A DNA stretch of 64,000 bases. Source: an uncultured Porphyromonadaceae bacterium. Lineage in GTDB: Bacteria > Bacteroidota > Bacteroidia > Bacteroidales > Muribaculaceae. Positions 34,077 through 41,660 of the stretch are shown here, piece after piece; within the stretch, counting starts at the first letter, position 1, and each line of letters starts with the position of its first letter. Under the pieces are notes generated by a model that was not told the origin of the DNA, searched no databases, and saw only the letters and a list, made by a program, of their open reading frames with translations. The stretch lies in the NCBI GenBank assembly GCA_900555715.1, contig USMC01000001.1, positions 1 through 64,000 of the forward strand. Reading direction: 5' to 3'. The translations under genes and the position numbers were made by a program.

Positions 34077-35087
34077 TCAGATCCTTACCCTCACCATCAG
34101 CCGCTGGTAGAAGATGAAGCTGCCTCCGGCGATGTTGAAGTCGAGCGATGCTTCAAGGTCTGCCCATCTGTTGCGCACTATACGTGCATAGATGTCGGTA
34201 CGGTTGTAGCATTTCGCGGCATAAAACGGTTCTCCCTGATATAACAGGCTGCCGAACATTGCGCGGCTCGGCTGCTGCCGTCCGCCGTAATAAAACGAAT
34301 TATATATGCCGAGCCACCGCCATTCGGCACGGACATCAAACCACGCCCCGACAGGTTTCGACCAATAGTCGGTGGCGCGGTTGCGTTCTATCGTCATAAG
34401 TGCTCCTGCGCGGATATACAGACTGTCGAGCGCCGTGCTGCGGCTGAGGTCGGCGCCGACATACGGGTTGACGACGAAATTGTCGACGATGTGCTGGTCG
34501 GGACCGCTGCTTTTCGTCAGCGCATAGTGGTTCATCATCGCGTGTCCGCCTATAAAGAAATCGCCCTGGCGCGGATGCCACTGACCGTGGAGTACGATGT
34601 TGAAAGCCTCACGTTCGGTTTCTGTCTGCATCTGGCGCCAGTCGAGATAGAAATCGACAAAGGAGCGTCCCCCGTTATATTGCGCGAGCGCTCCGCGGAT
34701 ATTGTGCTGATAATACAGCAGCGAGTCGCTCCACAGGAAATTGGGAAGTTCTTCCCTGAGCTGAGTGCGCGGAAACATGCCGAGCGACAGCGCCCAGCGG
34801 CTTTCCTGATGGCGGTAGTAGAGTGTCGGCGATATTCTTGCGCCGTGCCACTGACGTCCGATGGGCTGATTCCACACCGCGCCGCCTGACAGGCGGTCGT
34901 TCTCGCCCATTTTAAGCCCTATTTCAGGCGCGAGAGAGGTAAAGAAGTATGTTTCTGTCGGAGTATAGTCGTGATCGCCCTCACGGTTGTCGAAAACGCT
35001 CTGAAAGTCGATGCTCCAGGTGAGTTCCTGCGCTTGCGCAGTCAGCGCCGCTGCAGCAAGCAGTGTTGCCGCAAAAATTTTTTTCAT
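34077..35087 (-). CDS. Exported outer-membrane protein coupled to an AraC regulator
   Basis: A 336-residue protein with signal peptide (MKKIFAATLLAAAALTAQAQ) followed by beta-strand-rich sequence with many Trp/Tyr and Arg (WNQPIGRQWHGARISPTLYYR, shortened to WNQPIGRQWHG; LYYQHNIRGALAQY). It ends IFYQRLMVRVRI, a typical barrel end. The function is unknown; it looks like a DUF-type porin. The ATG at 35087 overlaps the AraC stop by 4 bp (ATGA). A longer reading into the AraC gene is possible but lacks a signal peptide at its start. Confidence 0.75.
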   Translation of the reverse strand: MKKIFAATLLAAAALTAQAQELTWSIDFQSVFDNREGDHDYTPTETYFFTSLAPEIGLKMGENDRLSGGAVWNQPIGRQWHGARISPTLYYRHQESRWALSLGMFPRTQLREELPNFLWSDSLLYYQHNIRGALAQYNGGRSFVDFYLDWRQMQTETEREAFNIVLHGQWHPRQGDFFIGGHAMMNHYALTKSSGPDQHIVDNFVVNPYVGADLSRSTALDSLYIRAGALMTIERNRATDYWSKPVGAWFDVRAEWRWLGIYNSFYYGGRQQPSRAMFGSLLYQGEPFYAAKCYNRTDIYARIVRNRWADLEASLDFNIAGGSFIFYQRLMVRVRI

Positions 35088-36013
35088 GATTTCTGATATT
35101 CTGTGGGCGACATTCCTGTGATGTGCTTGAAATATTTGCCGAAGGCGCTCTGGTTTGAGAAATTGAGGGTGTATGCCACCTGCTGCACGTTCTTTCCGGA
35201 GTAGCGCAGCAGATTCTTGGCTTCCATGATGACAAAGAAGTCGATCCATCGTGCCGCTGAGCGTCCGGTTGCTTCCTTTACGAGCAGTGAGAGATACTTC
35301 GGAGATATGAACAGCTGGTCGGCGTAGTAGCTCACAGAGCGTTCGCGGATGTAATTGACGTGTACGAGCCGCAGGAAGTCCTGAACGTAGTTGTTGCGCC
35401 GCGGTACTGCCGGGTTACTGTTTGTCAGGCGCGCGCGGCGGTAGATGAGGCTCATGAGCTGATAGATAAGAGCCGACGTAAGGCTATTGATGATGTGACA
35501 GCTGATCTGGGTGTCGTAGTTGTCTTTCATCACTGTGTTCATAAGCGAGAAATAACGCATCAGAAGGCTAACTTCGCGTTCGGGCAGCCGCATCACGGGG
35601 TCGTCGTGCTCAATAAAAGCTTGTCCGGAGAATGCCGAATATGAAAGATTCAGATCGTGGATGAAATCAGGTGAATAGTAGAGGCAGTGGACATCTATAT
35701 TATCATTATCGTCAACCGGGTGTATGCGCACGATCGAACCGTAGTCGAGTGCAAGAAGAACCGGACCCTCGATTTCCAGTTTGCGTGTGTTGAGCTCTGC
35801 GTAGAGCTTGCCTTTGATGACAAGAAGCACCACAATTCCGTATACCTGCATGGGAGGGGTGCTGCCGGGGGAGATGCCTTGCTGACGGGAATAGTCGCTC
35901 GTCAGATGTGCGTAGATACATTTTCCCGGAAGTTCGTTGAATTCCTCTGATATGGATTTGAAATGGGATGTCTGCTCTTCGCTGAGAAATTTCAGTTCCG
36001 TCGGTTTATACAT
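35084..36013 (-). CDS. AraC-family transcriptional regulator
   Basis: A 309-residue regulator. The N-terminal part is a cupin-like sensor domain (residues about 1-160) and the C-terminal 100 residues hold two HTH motifs of the AraC type (YYADQLFISPKYLSLLVKEA, then NVQQVAYTLNFSNQSAFGKY and the terminal TGMSPTEYQKS). It is coupled to the outer-membrane protein downstream, which it may regulate. The effector is unknown. Confidence 0.9.
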   Translation of the reverse strand: MYKPTELKFLSEEQTSHFKSISEEFNELPGKCIYAHLTSDYSRQQGISPGSTPPMQVYGIVVLLVIKGKLYAELNTRKLEIEGPVLLALDYGSIVRIHPVDDNDNIDVHCLYYSPDFIHDLNLSYSAFSGQAFIEHDDPVMRLPEREVSLLMRYFSLMNTVMKDNYDTQISCHIINSLTSALIYQLMSLIYRRARLTNSNPAVPRRNNYVQDFLRLVHVNYIRERSVSYYADQLFISPKYLSLLVKEATGRSAARWIDFFVIMEAKNLLRYSGKNVQQVAYTLNFSNQSAFGKYFKHITGMSPTEYQKS

Positions 36014-36048
36014 AGTTCGTTCTTGTTATATGCACTCTTAGTTTTGTG

Positions 36049-36056
36049 CAAATTTA
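36049..36056 (-). promoter_or_regulatory. -7 box TAAATTTG (minus strand) of the AraC gene
   Basis: Perfect TAnnTTTG on the minus strand, 35 nt before the ATG at 36013. Confidence 0.55.
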
Positions 36057-36125
36057 CGAATTATTATGTGGATGAGGAAACTGACGAGTCAAAAAGACCA
36101 ATAAACTATCCGAACAGGAAAAATT

Positions 36126-36155
36126 GAGACGCGCTTCCGGCATGAAGCGCGTCTC
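36126..36155 (-). terminator. Intrinsic terminator of the pgi-murI-lipoprotein operon
   Basis: A perfect 12-bp stem (GAGACGCGCTTC / GAAGCGCGTCTC) with loop CGGCAT. Read on the minus strand it is followed by AATTTTTCC. Confidence 0.85.
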
Positions 36156-36163
36156 AGAGACGG

Positions 36164-37312
36164 TTATTTTACAAAAGCGATGTGTCCTGGGATGTCGCCC
36201 GTTGTGGCGGTCCACTGGAGCTTGCCGTCGGCGCTGTAGTAGAACAGCGTGCCGGACGATACGTAGTTTTTCACGTCAGTGACAATGATGTCGCCGTTGT
36301 CCGGGTTGACAGCGAGGCAGTAGGGCGTGGTGATTCGGCTCTGCGTGCCGTCGGTGATGAAGCTCCGGGCAGGTGATGTCGGGGATGCTGTGTCGACGGT
36401 GCCGAGGGTGTAGGTCGCTTTCCAGTCTGCACCGTATGTTGCGCCGATGTAGTAGAGCGAATTGCCGCGCATTGTCATGTTCGAGACAGGTGTGTCGACG
36501 CTGCCGCTCTGTTTCCACTGTGTAGCGACGGTAGTTCCTGCCTCATCGGGAGTATAGTATACAAGGCATGAGGCTTTGTCGGCATAGTTTCCTCTGGAGC
36601 TTGCCCAGAGGTTTCCGAGAGCATCGAATGAGATGTACTGAAGGTTTACCGGTGCTTCGATATGTCCTTTTTCGGTGAACGAGGCGAGGTCGATGACGCT
36701 GATGTAGTTCTTGTATTCCGGGTTGGTATAATCGCCGGAATTTGCAACGTAGAGGCTCCCGTCGCGCACTGCGAGACCTTCGGGCATCTTTCCTACCGGG
36801 ACAGTCCCGGCGGGCTTGAAATCGCGTGTGCTGAAGCGTACGACGCTTCCGTTGTCGCCGCTGCCGCCGACGAAGCTTGTCACGTAGGCGTAGTCACCGT
36901 CGAAAGCGATGGAGCGTGGCGAGCTGATGTCGACCTTTGCTATTCTGACAGCTGTGGCGGCGTCGAGAACTTCTACCTTGTGGCTTCCGTTGACGACGAC
37001 GTAGAGACGTCCGTCGTGTACGGCGATGTCGCTGCCGGTGTCGCCGAGTTCAAGAATCTCGTTGGGATTGGCGGCGGAATAGATGTTGCGGGTGTAGGTG
37101 CAGTTGCGGTAGCTGTAATAGTCGAGGGTGCATTTGTTGGATCCCATGTTGCCTTCGTTAAGGATATAGAATCCGCGGTAGGAACCGCCCTGATTGGGCT
37201 TGGCGTCGGGAATTACAGTTCCTTCCGGTTCGGGAATGACAGGGTCGTCGTTATTGCAGGATGTTAGTGCAAGGCATGCTGCTGCGATAAATGCGATGTG
37301 TTTGAAATTCAT
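36164..37312 (-). CDS. Beta-propeller lipoprotein (DUF5074 / YncE-like, BtuG-like)
   Basis: A 382-residue lipoprotein (lipobox CLALTSC, Cys about residue 19, followed by Asn/Asp and a Pro-rich linker). A seven-bladed-propeller-like body repeats blades such as DIAVHDGRLYVVVNGSHKVEVLD and PEGLAVRDGSLYVANSG (each within 20 or so residues) and ends GHIAFVK. The opening GFYILNEGNMGSNKCTLDYY is diagnostic of DUF5074. Vitamin-B12-binding BtuG surface proteins of Bacteroides belong to this group, but no btuB-like receptor lies next to this gene, so B12 binding is only a possibility. It is 9 bp downstream of murI. Confidence 0.8.
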   Translation of the reverse strand: MNFKHIAFIAAACLALTSCNNDDPVIPEPEGTVIPDAKPNQGGSYRGFYILNEGNMGSNKCTLDYYSYRNCTYTRNIYSAANPNEILELGDTGSDIAVHDGRLYVVVNGSHKVEVLDAATAVRIAKVDISSPRSIAFDGDYAYVTSFVGGSGDNGSVVRFSTRDFKPAGTVPVGKMPEGLAVRDGSLYVANSGDYTNPEYKNYISVIDLASFTEKGHIEAPVNLQYISFDALGNLWASSRGNYADKASCLVYYTPDEAGTTVATQWKQSGSVDTPVSNMTMRGNSLYYIGATYGADWKATYTLGTVDTASPTSPARSFITDGTQSRITTPYCLAVNPDNGDIIVTDVKNYVSSGTLFYYSADGKLQWTATTGDIPGHIAFVK

Positions 37313-37321
37313 GTGATATGG

Positions 37322-38182
37322 TTATAATATTATCATGCGGCTGTCGACATCGTTGCCGATGAATAATGTCGCGAGCGACGAGAATTCGCCCGGTTGCCCG
37401 GTGGTGAGATACTCTGTTCTGGAGTTTCGTGTGATGCGGCGGTCCATGTCGGGATGGCGTCGCAGATAGTCGAGCAATGATCGTGCGACAGTCTCACCTT
37501 GATTGAAAATGTGTGTCCCTTCCGGGATATATTTGCGTATCTTGTCGAGGAGAAGAGGGTAATGGGTGCATCCGAGTATGACGGTGTCGATGTCTGGATC
37601 GGCGCTGAACAGTGCTTCTATGTCGCTTCGGATGAAGTAGTCGGCGCCGTCGCCGTCAGCTTCGCGGTTTTCCACCAGCGGCACCCACATGGGACATGCG
37701 TGGCTGGTGAGGTGTATGTGCGGGTGCAGCTTGGCGAGCTCCATGTCGTAGGAGCCGGAAGCCACTGTCCCGGGGGTACCGAAGAGTCCGACATGTCCGT
37801 TTCGTGTTATCGCACCGATGCTTTCCGCCGTCGGGCGTATGACGCCTAAGACGCGCCTTTGCGGGTCGATGGAAGGCAGATTTCTCTGCTGGATGGTCCG
37901 CAGGGCTTTGGCGGAAGCGGTGTTGCATGCGAGGATGACAAGCTGGCAACCTTGTGCGAAGAGATATTCTACCGCCTGGAGAGTGAAATGATATACGCTG
38001 TCGAACGAGCGTGTTCCGTACGGAGCGCGGGCATTGTCGCCGAGGTAGATGTAGTCGGCGTCGGGTAATGCCCGGCGTATCTCCCTCAGGATTGTCAGAC
38101 CGCCGTAGCCCGAGTCGAACACCCCGATAGGACCGGGGTGTCCGGCTGTGGCTTGTATGGCGTCACGCTGTGCGTTGATCAT
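37322..38182 (-). CDS. murI: Glutamate racemase
   Basis: MurI makes D-glutamate for peptidoglycan. The 286-residue protein has GVFDSGYGGLTIL and the two catalytic cysteines in VILACNTASAKAL and VILGCTHYPLL. The ATG at 38182 shares a base with the pgi stop (TGATG); a TTG at 38185 gives one more residue. Coupling to pgi links sugar flow and wall synthesis by position only. Confidence 0.95.
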   Translation of the reverse strand: MINAQRDAIQATAGHPGPIGVFDSGYGGLTILREIRRALPDADYIYLGDNARAPYGTRSFDSVYHFTLQAVEYLFAQGCQLVILACNTASAKALRTIQQRNLPSIDPQRRVLGVIRPTAESIGAITRNGHVGLFGTPGTVASGSYDMELAKLHPHIHLTSHACPMWVPLVENREADGDGADYFIRSDIEALFSADPDIDTVILGCTHYPLLLDKIRKYIPEGTHIFNQGETVARSLLDYLRRHPDMDRRITRNSRTEYLTTGQPGEFSSLATLFIGNDVDSRMIIL

Positions 38183-39495
38183 CAAAGTTTTGCCTTGATG
38201 GCTTCGGTTTCTTTTTCGTAGCCCGGCTTTTCGAGCAGGGCAAACATATTCTTCTTGTATGCCTCAACGCCGGGCTGGTTGAAGGGGTTCACTCCGAGGA
38301 TGTATCCGCTGATGCCGCAGGCAGCTTCGAAGAAATAGATGAGCTGTCCGAGAGTGGCGGGGCTGACATCCGGGAGGATTACGCGCATAACGGGCACTCC
38401 GCCGTCGACATGTGCTATGCGGGTTCCGAGTTCTGCCATCTTGTTTACTTCGTCGATGCGTTTGCCGCCGATGTAGTTGAGTCCGTCGAGGTTCGACTCG
38501 TCGAAGGGTATGCGGAGCTCGCGGTCGACGTTTTCAACGGAAAGTACGGTCTCGTAGATGGTGCGCTCACCTTCCTGGATCCACTGACCCATGGAATGCA
38601 GGTCGGTAGTGAAGTCGACGGAAGCGGGGAATATGCCCTTTCCGTCCTTGCCTTCGCTTTCGCCGTAGAGCTGTTTCCACCATTCTCCGAAGAAGTGGAG
38701 ACGCGGGTTGAAGTTGACGAGTATTTCAGTCTTTTTGCCGCTGCGGTAGAGTGCGTTGCGTGTGATTGCATAGACGTATGCGTCGTCGGATGTGCCGTCG
38801 AGAGTGGCTTTTTCCATCTGTCGTGCTCCTTCTACGAGGGCGTGGATGTCGATGCCTGCCACGGCGATGGGCAGAAGACCGACGGGAGTGAGGACGGAGA
38901 AGCGTCCGCCTACGTTGTCGGGAATGACGTAGGTCTTGTAGCCTTCTGTCGTTGCGAGCGTGCGCAGGGCTCCGCGTGCGGCGTCGGTGACAGCGACGAT
39001 GCGCTTGTTGGCTTCTTCGTGTCCGAGCTGCTTTTCAAGCTGCTCGCGAAGGATGCGGAAGGCGATGGCGGGTTCGGTGGTAGTGCCCGATTTGGATATT
39101 ACGATGATGCCGAATTTCTTGTCGCGGAGGTAATCGCAGAGGTCGGCGAGATAGTCTTCGCCTATATTCTGTCCGGCAAAGATAACTTTCTGCTGCATGA
39201 ACGGATTTGCCATGGCTTCGATGACAGCCTTGGCGCCGAGATAGCTGCCGCCGATGCCGATGGATACAACAACGTCGCAGTTGTCGCGCAGCGAGGCTGC
39301 TGTGGCGTTGATGTCGTCGAGGAGAGCGGGAGTGATTTCTTCGGGAAGCTTTACCCATCCGAGGAAATCGTTGCCGAGACCGGAGCCGTCGGTAAGTTTT
39401 GCAAAACCGCTCTTTGCTTCAGGTGCAAGAGCGTCAATCTGTGCCTGGCTTACAAAGCCCTGCACATCTTTAGTGACTACTTGAATCTTTTTCAT
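38182..39495 (-). CDS. pgi: Glucose-6-phosphate isomerase
   Basis: PGI interconverts glucose-6-phosphate and fructose-6-phosphate. It is the shorter bacterial form, 437 residues, with SIGIGGSYLGAKA near residue 79 and the signature VGGRFSVLTPVGLLP near residue 205. The catalytic Glu lies in the segment around residue 270 (FFGEWWKQLYGESEGKDGKG, given as FGEWWKQLYGESEGK), followed by a late Lys near the C-terminus. It is the first gene of an operon with murI and the propeller lipoprotein. Confidence 0.95.
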   Translation of the reverse strand: MKKIQVVTKDVQGFVSQAQIDALAPEAKSGFAKLTDGSGLGNDFLGWVKLPEEITPALLDDINATAASLRDNCDVVVSIGIGGSYLGAKAVIEAMANPFMQQKVIFAGQNIGEDYLADLCDYLRDKKFGIIVISKSGTTTEPAIAFRILREQLEKQLGHEEANKRIVAVTDAARGALRTLATTEGYKTYVIPDNVGGRFSVLTPVGLLPIAVAGIDIHALVEGARQMEKATLDGTSDDAYVYAITRNALYRSGKKTEILVNFNPRLHFFGEWWKQLYGESEGKDGKGIFPASVDFTTDLHSMGQWIQEGERTIYETVLSVENVDRELRIPFDESNLDGLNYIGGKRIDEVNKMAELGTRIAHVDGGVPVMRVILPDVSPATLGQLIYFFEAACGISGYILGVNPFNQPGVEAYKKNMFALLEKPGYEKETEAIKAKL

Positions 39496-39515
39496 ACTAC
39501 TTGAGAAATTTTGCG

Positions 39516-39523
39516 CAAAAATA
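39516..39523 (-). promoter_or_regulatory. -7 box TATTTTTG (minus strand) of the pgi operon
   Basis: Perfect TAnnTTTG on the minus strand, 20 nt before the ATG at 39495. Confidence 0.5.
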
Positions 39524-39661
39524 CTCTTTTTTCGCGGGTTACAGAAATATAAACGCTACAGAAGCACTTTTCGAAAGTAAAAAAAAGTAAACAGGGCAGT
39601 CTCACTAATTTTTTTGAGTGAGAAATTGAAACGGAGAATGGCAAACATAGAGATATTTCAT

Positions 39662-39669
39662 TAACTTTG
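39662..39669 (+). promoter_or_regulatory. -7 box TAACTTTG of the DUF1016 gene
   Basis: Perfect TAnnTTTG 25 nt before the start at 39695. The region 39524-39661 is AT-rich and otherwise shows nothing I can name. Confidence 0.55.
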
Positions 39670-39694
39670 TGTTCTTATCAATAATTGCTTAGTC

Positions 39695-40768
39695 ATGGAG
39701 CCATCCCCTGATAGTACCAAATTACCGTTCTCGTTTGAGAACATTTTTAATCGGGCTTCCGAACTTGTAGAACAAGCACGGAACACTGCTTACCTTCAGA
39801 TAAATGAAACTCTTGTTCGGAGGAACTGGCTCTTGGGAAAACTTATTGTTGAGGAAGAACTCAAAGGGAAGGATAGAGCCGTTTATGGATCTGAGATCAT
39901 CAAGTGGCTTTCAAAACGTCTGACCGCTGTATATGGTAAAGGCTTCACCAAGACTAATTTATACAGTTTTGCAAGATTCTATGAATATTTTCCTCAGATT
40001 TTCCACTCACTGAGTGGAAAATCGGGATTATTGCTATCATGGACCCATTATCGCACGCTTATTCAAGAACTTAATGAAGATGCACGACATTGGTATGAGC
40101 ATGAGGCTGCCGAGCAGAACTGGAGTGTCCGCACTCTTCAGCGTAACATCAGTTCTCAATATTATCATCGCTTGCTTGCCTCGCAGCGAAAGGACCTTGT
40201 AGAACAAGAAATGCTACAACGTACGTCAACGTTGCAGACTGCTGACCCCGCAGGATTTATCAAGAATCCGGTTATCGGTGAGTTTTTGGGATTTACTGCC
40301 GACAGTTCATTCAGAGAATCAGACCTTGAACAGTCTATAATCGATAATCTTGAAAAATTCCTTCTCGAAATGGGCAAAGGCTTTGCTTTTGTGGCGCGAC
40401 AGCAGCATATACATACCGAAAAACAAGACTATTTTATAGACCTTGTTTTCTACAATTATATTTTGAAATGTTTTGTGCTTATTGACCTTAAAACTTCTGC
40501 TATTCAGCATCAGGATGTCGGGCAGATGGATATGTATGTCAGAATGTATGATGAGTTGAAGCGTGCAAAAGATGACAACCCGACTATCGGCATACTGCTA
40601 TGTGAAGATACCGATGAGGATATTGCCCGATACTCGGTACTGCACGACAATGACCATCTTTTTGCCTCTAAATATATGACCTATATGCCGAGTCCGGAGG
40701 AACTCCGCGCCGAAATCGAACGGCAGAAGGCGATCTATTATCTTCAGATGAAGGAGAAGAACAATTAG
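39695..40768 (+). CDS. DUF1016 / YhcG-type PDDEXK nuclease-domain protein
   Basis: A 357-residue protein with a winged-helix-like N-terminal DUF1016_N domain (residues about 20-165: NWLLGKLIVEEE, YGSEIIKWLSKRLTAVYGKG, LSWTHYRTLI). A PD-(D/E)xK nuclease-like C-terminal domain follows (DYFIDLVFYN, then LIDLKTSAI, giving the D and D-x-K ligands near residues 250 and 268). YhcG-like proteins occur near mobile or defence genes; their substrate is not settled. It stands alone between core genes and looks AT-richer than its neighbours, so transfer is likely. Confidence 0.85.
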   Translation: MEPSPDSTKLPFSFENIFNRASELVEQARNTAYLQINETLVRRNWLLGKLIVEEELKGKDRAVYGSEIIKWLSKRLTAVYGKGFTKTNLYSFARFYEYFPQIFHSLSGKSGLLLSWTHYRTLIQELNEDARHWYEHEAAEQNWSVRTLQRNISSQYYHRLLASQRKDLVEQEMLQRTSTLQTADPAGFIKNPVIGEFLGFTADSSFRESDLEQSIIDNLEKFLLEMGKGFAFVARQQHIHTEKQDYFIDLVFYNYILKCFVLIDLKTSAIQHQDVGQMDMYVRMYDELKRAKDDNPTIGILLCEDTDEDIARYSVLHDNDHLFASKYMTYMPSPEELRAEIERQKAIYYLQMKEKNN

Positions 40769-40784
40769 GAGGAAAAATAAAGAC

Positions 40785-41471
40785 CTATTTGCTGATGATG
40801 TTTCTCAGGTAGTCAGAAGGCTGGAGCTCGTTTGCGCGTATGAGATAGGGTAGGGCGGCGGCGCGGTCGTCGGGCAGGAGGGCGTTGCCAAGACAGATGA
40901 GTGCTTCTATGTTATCGGGGTCGGCATTGAGCGTCCGGCGCCATGTGTCGATTGCTGCCTGCATGTCGCCGGCGAGAAGATAGCCCTGAGCAAGACTGTT
41001 GAGCCACGTGGTATTGTCCGGTATACCTCGCAGGAGCACCGTGGCGTAGCGGATGATATTCGCAGCATCGCGCCGGAAAAGATAGTGGGCAAGCAGTCGC
41101 GACTGCAGCGGGCGCTGTAGGTATGGCAGTGCGGCTGCTGTGCGCAGAAGCTCGCGTTCGTACATCGTGCTCTGACCGAGCGCTATTGTTTCGTGTTCTA
41201 TGACTGCCAGGACGGAGTCGAGCGGCACACCGTGGCTCATCGCCGTTTCTATTCGTCCGGCTGTCACTGTGCTGTCGCCCTGCATGAGTGCTGCGACGGC
41301 GGCTCTGCCATACGGAGTGGCGTCGGTAGGCTCTTCCTCACTCACAAGCATATATAAAGCATGTGCGCTGGGCCATTCACGGGCTTCGTAGGCTCTTTCG
41401 GCACGTACGCGCAGCTGTGCATCTGCCGTAAGGGCAAACAGCATCAGAACCAATAATACGCGAAGCTTCAC
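40785..41471 (-). CDS. Periplasmic TPR-repeat protein
   Basis: A 228-residue exported protein (signal MKLRVLLVLMLFALTADAQ). It has TPR-like helices: AERAYEAREWPSAHALYMLV near residue 24, LNSLAQGYLLAGDMQAAIDTW near residue 155 and ALICLGNALLPDDRAAALPYL near residue 188 (each quoted within its repeat). No enzymatic motif is visible. It lies downstream of the nucleoside kinase gene across an AT-rich repeat and may be read from that operon. Confidence 0.75.
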   Translation of the reverse strand: MKLRVLLVLMLFALTADAQLRVRAERAYEAREWPSAHALYMLVSEEEPTDATPYGRAAVAALMQGDSTVTAGRIETAMSHGVPLDSVLAVIEHETIALGQSTMYERELLRTAAALPYLQRPLQSRLLAHYLFRRDAANIIRYATVLLRGIPDNTTWLNSLAQGYLLAGDMQAAIDTWRRTLNADPDNIEALICLGNALLPDDRAAALPYLIRANELQPSDYLRNIISK

Positions 41472-41485
41472 TTTTTTTAATTAGT

Positions 41486-41561
41486 AATTTACGACAATTA
41501 GTAATTAGCAATTAGTAATTAGGAATTTACGACAATTAGTAATTAGCAATTAGTAATTAGG
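41486..41561. repeat. Two exact tandem copies of a 38-bp AT-rich unit, with partial inverted copy at 41620-41657
   Basis: The unit (41486-41523 and 41524-41561) starts AATTTACGACAATTAG and is itself built from the 7-9 bp word AATTAGTAATTAGC. At 41619-41657 the reverse-complement style GCTAATTACTAATTTC and flanking TTAATAATT appear, so the 190-bp gap 41472-41660 can form long AT-rich hairpins. No gene or promoter can be recognised in it. Confidence 0.75.
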
Positions 41562-41660
41562 AATTATGAATTAATAATGCACAATGCATAATGCGCAATA
41601 ACGACTTAAAACTCACAACTCAATTAATTGCTAATTACTAATTTCTAATTAATAATTGGC

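Noticed and set aside
38410..39504. A 364-residue open frame opposite pgi
   Set aside because: No signal, no recognisable family, and it is fully covered by the well-identified glucose-6-phosphate isomerase.
41486..41561. The tandem 38-bp repeats as a CRISPR array
   Set aside because: Only two directly joined copies with no spacers and no cas genes.
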